From NCBI GenBank assembly GCA_964519345.1, contig CAZFKX010000026.1:1-64000 (forward strand): a stretch of 64,000 nt of DNA. Reading direction: 5' to 3'. The stretch's first letter is position 1, and each line of letters starts with the position of its first letter. Below the pieces are notes generated by a model that saw only the letters and a program-made list of their open reading frames with translations, had not been told where the DNA came from and searched no databases. Both the position numbers and the translations under genes were made by a program. Below are positions 26,250-35,485 of this stretch, one piece after another. Origin of the DNA: Persephonella sp964519345. GTDB taxonomy: Bacteria; Aquificota; Aquificia; Aquificales; Hydrogenothermaceae.

Positions 26250-26977
26250 AAACCAAAAGGAGTTGAGAATCCACCAAAACCTTCCTGATCTTCCTTTATG
26301 ATACCTTTCTGTTTTCCGAAAAATCTTATCTGGAGAATATCCTGTTCAACAGGAATCTCCTTAGGGCATGAAAAACTACAGTACTTGCAGTGAACACATG
26401 CTGTTATTTTATTTTTTTCCGCTATTACTATCCTTTGATCTTTTAAAGCATCATTTTTGTCTTTCCAGAATCTAAAGATTTTAACGAAATTTATAGGTCC
26501 GCCAAAATCCAGACCTGTCTGGAAAACAGGACATACACTGTAACATATTCCACATAAAATACAGTCTGTTTCCTTTTCGTAAAGTTTAAGATCATCCGGA
26601 AAAACAGGTTCAAATCTTTCTAAAGGAACAAACCATGCTTTCGCATCTTTGAGTTTCTTAATGAAAACATCCTGATCAGTAACAAGATCCTTTATTACAG
26701 GTAAATTTCCTGCAGGTTCCAAAGTAAGAATATCATTCTGTAAAAACTGTACAACTTTTGTTTTACAGGCCAAAACATGATTTTCACCAACTTTAACAGC
26801 ACAGGTTCCACATATCCCAGAACGACACTGTGCTCTAAATGAAAGACTGCTATCAGTATAATCTTTTATATACATAAGGGCTTCAAGAATTGTTGTTCTA
26901 TCCTTAATATCTACTTCATATTGATCAAAATAGTAATCTTTTCCATTATATCTTTTTACTTTAATTTTAACTTTCAT
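26246..26977 (-). CDS. Succinate dehydrogenase/fumarate reductase iron-sulfur subunit
   Basis: An N-terminal [2Fe-2S] domain (CRSGICGTCAVKV...ACKT) is followed by CILCGICYSVCP and CVHCKYCSFSCP. The last motif has four cysteines (CxxCxxCxxxCP), unlike the CHTIMNC type that holds the [3Fe-4S] centre in classical SdhB. The ATG at 26977 is chosen since GGGAGATGAG just upstream acts as ribosome site; a TTG at 26989 would consume it. In a reductive TCA organism it likely serves fumarate reduction. The flavoprotein and anchor genes are not adjacent. Confidence 0.88.
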   Translation of the reverse strand: MKVKIKVKRYNGKDYYFDQYEVDIKDRTTILEALMYIKDYTDSSLSFRAQCRSGICGTCAVKVGENHVLACKTKVVQFLQNDILTLEPAGNLPVIKDLVTDQDVFIKKLKDAKAWFVPLERFEPVFPDDLKLYEKETDCILCGICYSVCPVFQTGLDFGGPINFVKIFRFWKDKNDALKDQRIVIAEKNKITACVHCKYCSFSCPKEIPVEQDILQIRFFGKQKGIIKEDQEGFGGFSTPFGF

Positions 26978-27095
26978 CTCATCTCCCAATTTTTTATTAA
27001 TTTTAGATTGTACAGGAAAAAATATTATAATTTATCTCATACATTAAAAGATTGATTATCATTAATATTTATTTAACGACCTTACTGAGAGGTTA

Positions 27096-27578
27096 ATGAT
27101 GAGTCGTTTTTTGTATCTAATAGCATGTCTAATTTTTTTAACAGGATTTTCATATGGAAAAGGACTCAAACCTTATAATTTCTCACTTAAAGATGAAAAT
27201 GGTAAAACTGTAAAACTTGAAAACTTTAAAGGAAAAGTAGTAGTAATATCCTTCTGGTCAACAACCTGTCATACTTGCAGGGAAGAACTTCCTAAGATAA
27301 GCAAAATATCCAGGGAGTTTCAAGATAAACCTGTAAGATTTTTTGGTATAGTAATAGATACCAAAGATCCTTCCCGTATAAAAGAGATAAAGAAAAAATG
27401 GAAGTTTGATATTCCTGTTCTGATAGGAAACAGCATTGTGATCTCTAAATACAGAATAATAGGAACACCAATAACATATATATTGAAAAAAGATCTGACT
27501 ATAGGTAAGATCATCTATGGTGATTATCCAGAGGAAAAGTACAGAAAAATCATTAAAAGGTTGCTTGAGGAGAACTGA
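27096..27578 (+). CDS. TlpA-like periplasmic thiol-disulfide protein
   Basis: A signal peptide (LIACLIFLTGFSYG) is followed by a TlpA/ResA fold with redox motif CHTC in FWSTTCHTCREELP and the cis-proline region GTPITYILKK. It should reduce periplasmic disulfides, for example in apocytochrome c. The CcdA-type electron donor gene begins three bases after its stop, so the pair is a natural unit. HT between the cysteines is unusual for TlpA, which often has a proline there. Confidence 0.88.
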   Translation: MMSRFLYLIACLIFLTGFSYGKGLKPYNFSLKDENGKTVKLENFKGKVVVISFWSTTCHTCREELPKISKISREFQDKPVRFFGIVIDTKDPSRIKEIKKKWKFDIPVLIGNSIVISKYRIIGTPITYILKKDLTIGKIIYGDYPEEKYRKIIKRLLEEN

Positions 27579-27581
27579 TAT

Positions 27582-28436
27582 ATGGTAGAGAGCGTTTCTA
27601 TATGGGCTGCATTTTTTGCCGGACTTATCGCATTTCTTTCTCCATGCGTGCTTCCTATCATTCCTGGATATATAGCTTATATATCTGGAATTTCTGTTCA
27701 GTCTGCATCTGAAAACAGTAAAAAAATCGATTGGTCGGTCGTTTACGCTGCTGTTGCTTTCGTTATAGGTTTTTCCATTGTTTTTACGGCACTTGGAGCA
27801 GCTTCTACATTTGTAGGTCAGCTCTTGCAGGAATACAAGACGGTTATATCCAAAATAGCAGCTGTACTTGTGATACTTCTGGGCGTACATTTTACAGGAA
27901 TTTTCCAGTCAGAAAATGTAAAAAAATGGCTTTTTATCATACTTGGAATATCTCTTCTGATATATGGATACGGCGTTTTATCAACGCATAGTTTGATAAA
28001 TGATCTTCTTATTATTTTAGTAATATCCATTTCTTTATTGGTTTTCTACTTTTCCGGCTTATATAAAATCTTATACCAGCAAAAAACTACCGAGATAAAG
28101 AAAAAACCCGCAGGAATAATTGGAGCTTTTATTGTTGGTATAGCATTTGCATTTGGTTGGACTCCATGCATAGGACCTATACTTGGTGCTATACTTCTAT
28201 ATGCTTCCCAACAAGAAACTGTTTTTCAGGGAGTTACGCTCCTTTTTGCCTTCTCAATGGGACTTGGGATCCCTTTCATAATAACAGCTGCTGCAATAAA
28301 CCAGTTTTTTAGATTTTTCAACTTTATGAGGAGATACTTCCTCATTATTGAGATTATTGGAGGAATACTTCTTATAACGGTTGGTATTTTGATACTAACC
28401 GGCAGTCTGGAAAAGATAACAGCTTTTTTTCTTTAA
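27582..28436 (+). CDS. ccdA: CcdA-type thiol:disulfide interchange protein
   Basis: The two catalytic cysteines lie in FLSPCVLPIIPGYIAYISG and FGWTPCIGPILGA, each inside a membrane helix, as in CcdA/DsbD. It moves electrons from cytoplasmic thioredoxin to the TlpA-like partner encoded upstream. At 284 residues it is longer than typical CcdA (about 220-240): residues about 107-165 hold an extra pair of hydrophobic segments between the two halves. The end overlaps the convergent lpxD gene by four bases. Confidence 0.92.
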   Translation: MVESVSIWAAFFAGLIAFLSPCVLPIIPGYIAYISGISVQSASENSKKIDWSVVYAAVAFVIGFSIVFTALGAASTFVGQLLQEYKTVISKIAAVLVILLGVHFTGIFQSENVKKWLFIILGISLLIYGYGVLSTHSLINDLLIILVISISLLVFYFSGLYKILYQQKTTEIKKKPAGIIGAFIVGIAFAFGWTPCIGPILGAILLYASQQETVFQGVTLLFAFSMGLGIPFIITAAAINQFFRFFNFMRRYFLIIEIIGGILLITVGILILTGSLEKITAFFL

Positions 28437-29419
28437 GTTTTTAACTTTTTAAATATCTCTGGAAGCTTCAGTATATAAGAAATAATCTTTTTCCATTTAG
28501 TCCACTCTATCGCTGGAAAGCTTGATCCATAAACACCGTTTGGAGGAAGATCCTTATGAACAGCGGATTTGCCTATAACTATAACATTATCTCCTATTTT
28601 AATATGATCTGCCACACCAACTTGACCGGCAATAATAACATTATTGCCTATCTTACTACTTCCAGCAATACCTGCCTGACTTATAATAATACAGTTATCT
28701 CCTATTTTACAGTTATGACCGATCATAACAAGGTTGTCTATTTTACTGCCTTTACCAATCACCGTTTTATCAATTACCGCTCTATCTATCGTTGTGTTTG
28801 CTCCTATCTCAACATCGTCTTCAACAACAACCTTTCCAACATGTTTTATTTTTATATGTTTCCCATCCTGCTGATAATATCCAAAACCATCACCACCAAT
28901 TACAACGCCTGAATGGATAATCACTCTATTTCCTATCTGTACTTCTGGATACAGTGTTACTCTCGGGTAAATAACAGTATTTTCCCCTATCACACAGTTT
29001 TCCCCAACAAAACTAAAAGGGTATATCCTTGAATTATCCCCTATTCTAACTCCATTCTGAATAACTACATAATCCCCTATATAAACGTTTTTACCTATCT
29101 GAACGTCTTTTCCTACTACCGCTTTTTCCGATATATAACCATGTTCTTCCCTATCTGGATAAAAAATCTCAATAAGCTTATAAAAAGCTATATCTGGTTT
29201 TTTGACAACTATCTGTGGCTTATCTATATCAAGTTTTTCCTTAGTTATAATCGCGGAGGCTTCTGTTTTGTATAAAAAATCAAAAAACTTTCTATTAGAA
29301 ATAAATGTAATATCTCCCTTTCCTGCATTCTCAATACTTGCAAGTGATTTTATATCTATGTCTTCCTTTAAATTTATAAGTTCACCATTAATAATATTCG
29401 CTATCTCCGTTAATCTCAT
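28433..29419 (-). CDS. lpxD: UDP-3-O-acylglucosamine N-acyltransferase
   Basis: An N-terminal uridine-binding domain (NAGKGDITFISNRKF) precedes a left-handed beta-helix of hexapeptide repeats, with catalytic His in HSGVVIGGDGFGYY and MIGHNCKIGD. It adds the N-linked acyl chain in lipid A synthesis. The length of 328 is normal. It follows skp and bamA in the same operon, the conserved bamA-skp-lpxD order, and overlaps skp by four bases. Confidence 0.96.
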   Translation of the reverse strand: MRLTEIANIINGELINLKEDIDIKSLASIENAGKGDITFISNRKFFDFLYKTEASAIITKEKLDIDKPQIVVKKPDIAFYKLIEIFYPDREEHGYISEKAVVGKDVQIGKNVYIGDYVVIQNGVRIGDNSRIYPFSFVGENCVIGENTVIYPRVTLYPEVQIGNRVIIHSGVVIGGDGFGYYQQDGKHIKIKHVGKVVVEDDVEIGANTTIDRAVIDKTVIGKGSKIDNLVMIGHNCKIGDNCIIISQAGIAGSSKIGNNVIIAGQVGVADHIKIGDNVIVIGKSAVHKDLPPNGVYGSSFPAIEWTKWKKIISYILKLPEIFKKLKT

Positions 29420-29931
29420 TTCTTATCCTCACCCATCCTTTTAATAATCTCATCAGTAATATCAATCTCAGGTGAGGCGTACAGAACACCGCTGTACATT
29501 CCCCCAATAAAAACAAGATCTATATTATTTTTTTCAGAGTAATCTTTTACAACCTGTATAATTTTTTGAACAAGTTTCTGTTCAGCCTCAGCTTTCATTT
29601 TGGAAAGTTCTTCGTTCGCTTCCTGTTCTATTCTGCTCAGTTCCCTCTCCAATCTTCTTTTTTCTTCTGATTTTTTCTTCCTTCCTTCCTCGCTAAGTAC
29701 AGGACTTTCAAGCTGTTTCTCAATTTCAGAAATCTTATCTTCAAGCTCCTTTACTTTCTCCTCGTAATACTTGATCTTTTCTTTTATCTCCTCTTTATAT
29801 TTCAAACCCTCTTGTGATAGATTCATAACTTTTTGGATATCCAAGAAAGCTATATTCTGACCATACGAAAAACCTGAAAGAAAAGTTAAAAAAATAATCA
29901 TAATAAATACTCTCTTCATAACTCCCTCCAT
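29416..29931 (-). CDS. skp: OmpH/Skp-like periplasmic chaperone
   Basis: A signal peptide ending in SGFSYG precedes IAFLDIQKVMNLSQEG, the OmpH family start, and a long glutamate/lysine coiled coil (about 45-120) that forms the tentacles of Skp. A C-terminal strand block (NIDLVFIGGMYSGVLYASP) closes the body domain. Skp holds unfolded outer membrane proteins for BamA, encoded just upstream in the operon. The stop and start overlap bamA and lpxD. Confidence 0.9.
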   Translation of the reverse strand: MEGVMKRVFIMIIFLTFLSGFSYGQNIAFLDIQKVMNLSQEGLKYKEEIKEKIKYYEEKVKELEDKISEIEKQLESPVLSEEGRKKKSEEKRRLERELSRIEQEANEELSKMKAEAEQKLVQKIIQVVKDYSEKNNIDLVFIGGMYSGVLYASPEIDITDEIIKRMGEDKK

Positions 29932-32291
29932 TAAAAGAACGTTCCAAGAACAAAACCAAGTCTTGAATCACTTACACCTGGTGGTGCATTTAATACTTTA
30001 CCATAATAAATATCTATTGGAGCAACAGGCGTCACGATTTTTAAACCTGCTCCAACTGAGTAGTACATATTATCAAATGGATTTCCTCCATTGTATCCTT
30101 TCCCTTGATCTAAAAATATATAACCCCACAAAAATCTCTCCACAAGGGGGTGGGATAATTGGTAATTAAAAACAAGCTGTTGCTTAGCACCTGATGGGTC
30201 AAGATTTGTGTCGTATGGACCTGCCATACCGTAATCAAAACCTCTAACTGAGAAATCGCCACCTACAAAAAATAGTTCATCTAAAGGAAGCTTATCATTC
30301 ATCTCCTTTACAACACCGTATCTCACTTTAAAAGAGAAAACCCAGTCGGTAAATAAGAGTCTGTCTGGAAGGAAGAATGCATAACTTGTGCTGAATTTAT
30401 AAAAACCTCTTGTTCCAAAGCCAACCTTAAAAGTAACATTAAAGTCAGATCCTCTTGTCGGCAATAACGGATTATCAACGCTGTTTCTGTTATAGAAATT
30501 ATAAATAGAGTAAAGTTCGTAACTTCCTGCTTGATCTTTTATCCTTGTTGGCGCATTCTCATCTATATTGGAATACTTTCCCTTTTCCGCTGTTATTCCT
30601 ATTCCTGTTCTCCAGTATTCAGATATCTCATAGGAAAGCGTAGGTGATAACCCAACCTTTGTTGATGTAAAAGTAGTGTAATCAATATATCTTTCATAAA
30701 TAGAAAAACCAAGATCAAGAGGTTTATAAAAAGCCCATCTGTGCAGGTACGAGAGCTCATTATTTCTGTACTGACTACCTATGGAAAGGGAAAGGCCAAG
30801 AGTATCTCCTGTTCCAAGAAAGTTTCCTTTTTTTATAGATGCGAACAGTGAGAAACCTGTGAGCTGACTGTAACCTGCACCTACAGACATCTGTCCAGTA
30901 AATCTCTCAGAAACATTAACATCCACATCCATAAGACCTTCTTCTTTAACTTTTGGATCAAAACCTACCATATTGTAAAATCCAAGTCTGTAAAGTCTTG
31001 ATTGTGATCTCATTACATCTTTTTTAAGAAATAGATCTCCTGGAGCAAATCTTAGCTCTCTTCTTATTACATAATCTCTTGATTCGTAATTTCCAGAAAT
31101 ATCTATCAGATCAACATAAAATATCTCGCCTTTGTTAATATCGTATATAACCTTTACTACTTTTTTCTTTCTGTCTATTATCTTTCTTACGTAAGTATTT
31201 GCAAATATAAATCCAAGATCTGAATATTTATTTGTTACCTCAGCTCTGATTTTTTCTATTACTTCACCATCATAATAATCTCCTATTTTAAGATCTTTTT
31301 TAAATCTTTCTAAAAGCTCATCTTCAGTATAGAGGGTGTTATTTTTAAATTCTAAACCTTCAAGTACGTATCTTTTTCCCTCTTTTATTTTAATCGTTAT
31401 ATAGTATTCCTCACCTTTTTTAAGGACTATCTGAGGCTGTGATACTTCTACATCAAAGAAACCTTTTTTTAGATAAAGATCTCTTATTTTTTCAATATCC
31501 TCATAGAGAACATCTTTTTGTAATCTTGGATGAAACCTTAATTTCCAAGGATTTCTCTGTTTTGTTTCCATTACGTCAAAAATTTCATCTTTATCTATCT
31601 GTTTATTTCCTTCTATTATTATCTTCTTGACATAAGCTCTTTTACCTTCATCTATCTTAAAAACAAGTATATTTCCCTTAAAGTAGTAATCAACCTTTAC
31701 GTTGTAAAAACCTTCCTTCTCATACTTCTTCTCAATAGCCTTAATCATTCTGTTAATCTCGTCAATAGAGAATACCCTTCCAAGACCCTTTTTTATAGAT
31801 GAAAGTTTTTCTGCAAGTTCAGGACCTACAGTTGTAAAGGGTAAAACTGCCCCTGTTTCCTGTCTTTCCTGTGTTTGGATTCCAAGAACCTGCATAAGAT
31901 CTTCAGTTGTTATCTCCTCATTCCCCTCAAATTCTATCTTTTGAACGACTGGAAGTTCTTTAAATACAAATATGAGATCTACGCCATTCTCCGTATATCT
32001 TGTGTAAGTCTCAACCTCACGGAAATATCCAAGCTTATACAGATCCCTAAGAGTATTTGCTATTATATCCCTTGTTACAACAGCACCTTTACCAAAAGGT
32101 ATAACTGGTTTTATTATTTCTGGACTGATATATTTAAGACCTTTGATCTCTATTTTTCTTATTCTGTAAATTTTTAAAACTTCTTCCTGAATTGATCCTG
32201 CCTTTATCTGATCTTTTTCTTCAGATTTTGCTGGAGAAATGAAGAAAAAAATAAAAAAAAGGAGGAAAATTCCCCCTTTTAAAAGATTTAT
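29931..32291 (-). CDS. bamA: Outer membrane assembly factor BamA, atypical start
   Basis: Five POTRA-like repeats occupy the N-terminal half (for example IRKIEIKGLKYISPEII and VKKIIIEGNKQIDKDEI), and the C-terminal barrel has VRGFDYG, the conserved loop 6 motif. A signal peptide GGIFLLFFIFFFISPAKS starts right after the clpC stop codon. In frame there is no ATG, GTG or TTG between an ATG at 32552 deep inside clpC and the mature protein. The best start is an ATA at 32291-32289, overlapping the clpC stop, with AGAGG nine bases upstream. BamA inserts beta-barrels in the outer membrane. Confidence 0.9.
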   Translation of the reverse strand: MNLLKGGIFLLFFIFFFISPAKSEEKDQIKAGSIQEEVLKIYRIRKIEIKGLKYISPEIIKPVIPFGKGAVVTRDIIANTLRDLYKLGYFREVETYTRYTENGVDLIFVFKELPVVQKIEFEGNEEITTEDLMQVLGIQTQERQETGAVLPFTTVGPELAEKLSSIKKGLGRVFSIDEINRMIKAIEKKYEKEGFYNVKVDYYFKGNILVFKIDEGKRAYVKKIIIEGNKQIDKDEIFDVMETKQRNPWKLRFHPRLQKDVLYEDIEKIRDLYLKKGFFDVEVSQPQIVLKKGEEYYITIKIKEGKRYVLEGLEFKNNTLYTEDELLERFKKDLKIGDYYDGEVIEKIRAEVTNKYSDLGFIFANTYVRKIIDRKKKVVKVIYDINKGEIFYVDLIDISGNYESRDYVIRRELRFAPGDLFLKKDVMRSQSRLYRLGFYNMVGFDPKVKEEGLMDVDVNVSERFTGQMSVGAGYSQLTGFSLFASIKKGNFLGTGDTLGLSLSIGSQYRNNELSYLHRWAFYKPLDLGFSIYERYIDYTTFTSTKVGLSPTLSYEISEYWRTGIGITAEKGKYSNIDENAPTRIKDQAGSYELYSIYNFYNRNSVDNPLLPTRGSDFNVTFKVGFGTRGFYKFSTSYAFFLPDRLLFTDWVFSFKVRYGVVKEMNDKLPLDELFFVGGDFSVRGFDYGMAGPYDTNLDPSGAKQQLVFNYQLSHPLVERFLWGYIFLDQGKGYNGGNPFDNMYYSVGAGLKIVTPVAPIDIYYGKVLNAPPGVSDSRLGFVLGTFF

Positions 32292-34738
32292 GTTGCTGCG
32301 ACCTCTTTTTTCTTTGTTTTCTTCTGTATCTTTGGCCTTTTTACCTTTATACCAACCTGACCATCCTTTTTTACCGTTACTTCTGCTATACAACCTTCTG
32401 TAATCTTTCCTTTCAGTATCTCTTCTGCAAGTAGATCTTCTACAAGAGATTGTAACGCCCTTTTTATACTTCTTGCTCCAAACTCTGGTCTGAACTCCTT
32501 CTCTATCAGATGTTCCACAAACTTCTTCGTAAGTTTTACCGTTATGCCCCATTCCTTTAACCTTTTGTTTATTTCCTTCAGCTGAATATCAATTATACCT
32601 TTTATAACCTCTTTGTCCAATGGCTTAAACACTATAATCTCGTCAAGTCTGTTCAGAAACTCAGGACTGAAATGTTTTTTGACCTGCTGTAAAACATTTT
32701 TTTTCATCTCATTGTATTCAAGCATTCCTGTTGATCTCTCAAACCCAAGCCTATTTGATTCAAGTATTAATCTGGCTCCAAGATTAGACGTCATTATTAT
32801 TATCGTATTGCTGAAATCTACAACCCTTCCAAAAGAGTCTGTAAGTCTTCCATCGTCAAATATCTGAAGGAATATATTAAAAACGTCAGGATGAGCTTTT
32901 TCTATCTCATCAAAGAGTATCACAGAATAAGGTCTTCTTCTTACAGCTTCCGTAAGCTGTCCTCCTTCTTCATAACCAACGTATCCTGGGGGTGCTCCTA
33001 CAAGTCTTGATACTGTATGTTTTTCCATGTATTCGGACATATCAAATCTTATTAGTGCTTCTTCTGTTCCAAATAGATACTCAGCAAGAGCCTTTGCTGT
33101 TTCAGTTTTTCCAACACCTGTTGGACCGAGGAACATAAATACGCCTATAGGTCTGTGTGTCCCTTTGAGACCAACGCTGTTTCTTCTTATAGCTTTTGCA
33201 ATGGCTTCTATAGCTTCAGACTGATCAACAACCCTTCTGTGTAATTCTTCTTCTATATGCAGAAGTTTTTCTGCCTGTGTCTCGGTAAGTCTTGCAACCG
33301 GTATTCCCGTCCATTTTGCAACAACAAGAGCTATATCCTCATCTTTCACCTTAGGCTTTTTCGTCTTTCTTTTTTCTTTCCATTCAGCTTTTAACGTTTC
33401 AAACTTTGCCCTTAATTTAAGTTCCTCGTCTCTAAGTTTCGCTGCTTTCTCATAGTCCTGTTCTTTTGCAGCTTTAGCTTTTTCCTCTTCAATCTTTCTT
33501 ATTTTATCTTCTATTCTTTTAAGCTTAGGGGGAAATTCCATTTCCCTTATTCTGACCCATGCACCTGCCTCGTCAATCAGATCTATAGCTTTATCTGGAA
33601 GCTGTCTTTCTGTTATATACTTAACAGAATACTCAACCGCCTTTTCAACAGCGTCTTTTGTGTACTCAACCTCATGGAATTCTTCAAACTTTTTCTTCAG
33701 ACCCATAAGTATCTTAATAGTATCTTCAGCTGTCGGCGGTTCGACAAGAACAGGCTGAAATCTTCTTTCAAGAGCTCCATCTTTTTCTATATACTTCCTG
33801 TATTCATCTATAGTTGTAGCACCTATAACCTGTATCTCACCCCTTGCAAGAGCAGGTTTAAGCATATTAGACGCATCTATTGAACCTTCAGCTGCTCCTG
33901 CTCCTACAAGCGTATGAAGCTCATCTATAAAAAGTATTATATAAGGTGCCTTTTCAAGTTCCTTAAGTATGTTTTTTAACCTTTCCTCAAACTGACCTCT
34001 GTATTTTGTTCCGGCAACAAGAGCTGCCAGATCAAGAGCAACAATTCTTTTTGATTGTAAGGTTTCAGGAACTTCCTTATTTGCTATTCTTTGAGCAAGT
34101 CCTTCAACAATAGATGTTTTACCTACTCCAGGTTCACCTATAAGAACAGGATTATTTTTTCTTCTTCTCGAAAGTATCTGTATAACTCTGTCTATCTCCT
34201 TATCTCTTCCTATAACAGGATCAAGCTTTCCTTCCCTTGCAAGTGCTGTAAGATCTCTGCTGAATCTGTCTATATTAGGTGTTGGAACCTGTTTTACCTG
34301 CTCCTGTGGTGGTATTTCTCCCAATATCTGGAGAATTTCTCTCCTAATTGAATACTCATCTATACCAAAACCTCTTAAAACCCTTCCCCCAAGACCGGTT
34401 TTTTCTCGAACTATTCCTATAAGAAGATGTTCAGGTCCCACAAACTGATGATGCAAAATTCTTGCTTCTTCAACGGCAAACTCAAGAACCCTCTTTGCAT
34501 CTGGAGCAAAAAGAACTTCACCAGAGTGAGAACCGTGAACCATTTGTGATGTCAAGGTTCTTTTTACCTTATCAACTGTAAGACCAAATCTTGAAAGAAC
34601 AAGAACAGGTATATCCTCCTCTTCAAGTAAAGAAAGAAGAAGATGTTCACTTCCAAGATAATTGCTTCTATATTCTAAAGCTTTTTCACGCGCATTCAGT
34701 ATTACTTTTCTTGCTCTCTCTGTAAACTTTTCAAACAT
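32288..34738 (-). CDS. clpC: Clp protease ATP-binding subunit ClpC
   Basis: An N-terminal repeat domain (FTERARKVILNAREKA), two AAA+ modules with Walker A GEPGVGKTSIVEGLA and GPTGVGKTETAKALA, and a central coiled-coil M domain with a UVR-like segment identify ClpC. The C-terminal lysine-rich tail ends EVAAT. It unfolds substrates for ClpP. AGAGGTG lies seven bases before the ATG. Its coupling to bamA is notable, since the stop codon overlaps the likely bamA start. Confidence 0.95.
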   Translation of the reverse strand: MFEKFTERARKVILNAREKALEYRSNYLGSEHLLLSLLEEEDIPVLVLSRFGLTVDKVKRTLTSQMVHGSHSGEVLFAPDAKRVLEFAVEEARILHHQFVGPEHLLIGIVREKTGLGGRVLRGFGIDEYSIRREILQILGEIPPQEQVKQVPTPNIDRFSRDLTALAREGKLDPVIGRDKEIDRVIQILSRRRKNNPVLIGEPGVGKTSIVEGLAQRIANKEVPETLQSKRIVALDLAALVAGTKYRGQFEERLKNILKELEKAPYIILFIDELHTLVGAGAAEGSIDASNMLKPALARGEIQVIGATTIDEYRKYIEKDGALERRFQPVLVEPPTAEDTIKILMGLKKKFEEFHEVEYTKDAVEKAVEYSVKYITERQLPDKAIDLIDEAGAWVRIREMEFPPKLKRIEDKIRKIEEEKAKAAKEQDYEKAAKLRDEELKLRAKFETLKAEWKEKRKTKKPKVKDEDIALVVAKWTGIPVARLTETQAEKLLHIEEELHRRVVDQSEAIEAIAKAIRRNSVGLKGTHRPIGVFMFLGPTGVGKTETAKALAEYLFGTEEALIRFDMSEYMEKHTVSRLVGAPPGYVGYEEGGQLTEAVRRRPYSVILFDEIEKAHPDVFNIFLQIFDDGRLTDSFGRVVDFSNTIIIMTSNLGARLILESNRLGFERSTGMLEYNEMKKNVLQQVKKHFSPEFLNRLDEIIVFKPLDKEVIKGIIDIQLKEINKRLKEWGITVKLTKKFVEHLIEKEFRPEFGARSIKRALQSLVEDLLAEEILKGKITEGCIAEVTVKKDGQVGIKVKRPKIQKKTKKKEVAAT

Positions 34739-34810
34739 GATAAAACACCTCTATTTGTATATCTATTAGTTTAGCCCATTAATATATCCAATGTCTAAAA
34801 TTTTCAAGTC

Positions 34811-35485
34811 TTATTCATCGATCAAACTTCCATCTTTCAGATAAATCCTTCTCTTACAATAATCTGCTACATCCATATCATGAGTTGCAATGATTATGGT
34901 CACATTATCTTTATCGTTCATTTCCCTTAAAATTTTCATAACAATCTCTGTATTCCTGCTGTCCAGATTGCCTGTAGGCTCATCAGCAATAAGAACCGAA
35001 GGCTGATTAACAATCGCCCGTGCTATAGCAACTCTCTGCTGTTCTCCTCCAGACATCTGAGACGGCTTATGGTTGATCCTGTGAGATAGTCCGAGTTTAT
35101 CTAAGATATCCCTCGCTTTTTTCTCTGCATCCCTTTTACTATAAATCTGGAGCGGAAACATAACATTTTCAAGTGCTGTAAATTCTGGAAGTAGGTAATG
35201 AAATTGAAAAACAAAGCCTATATTTTCATTTCTAAATATAGAAAGTTTTTTTTCATTTAATGAAAATATATCAACTTCGTGAATATACACTTTTCCTTCA
35301 GTAGGAATATCTATTCCTCCTACAAGATGTAAAAGTGTTGATTTACCAGAACCTGAAGGTCCCATAAGAGCAACCATCTCACCTTTGTAAATCTCAATAT
35401 TTATCCCTTTTAACGCCTCTATATATGCACCTTCAAGAAAGTATATCTTTTTAAGATTCTCAGTTTTTATAGCTATTCTACTCAT
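34811..35485 (-). CDS. lolD: ABC transporter ATP-binding protein, LolD type
   Basis: The full ATPase set is visible: Walker A GPSGSGKSTLL, Q-loop FVFQFHYLLPEFT, signature MSGGEQQRVAIARA, Walker B VLIADEPTG and the switch His in ATHD. The FHYLLPEFTALENVMFPL segment is typical of LolD. It powers release of lipoproteins from the inner membrane to LolA. It overlaps the permease gene upstream by eight bases, so the two form one operon. Confidence 0.92.
   Translation of the reverse strand: MSRIAIKTENLKKIYFLEGAYIEALKGINIEIYKGEMVALMGPSGSGKSTLLHLVGGIDIPTEGKVYIHEVDIFSLNEKKLSIFRNENIGFVFQFHYLLPEFTALENVMFPLQIYSKRDAEKKARDILDKLGLSHRINHKPSQMSGGEQQRVAIARAIVNQPSVLIADEPTGNLDSRNTEIVMKILREMNDKDNVTIIIATHDMDVADYCKRRIYLKDGSLIDE

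Noticed and set aside
27047..27066. Fur-box-like ATTGATTATCATTAAT upstream of the TlpA gene
   Set aside because: Only a partial match to Fur consensus in AT-rich DNA; a similar ATTGATTATCAAT at 195-207 shows that such matches are common here.
27258..27890. Long minus-strand open frame across the TlpA and CcdA genes
   Set aside because: It is antisense to two well-supported genes and shows no domain; composition is that of a shadow frame.
32292..32552. N-terminal extension of bamA to an ATG at 32552
   Set aside because: The extra codons are an alternate frame of clpC, very basic, and would put the signal peptide in the interior of the protein.
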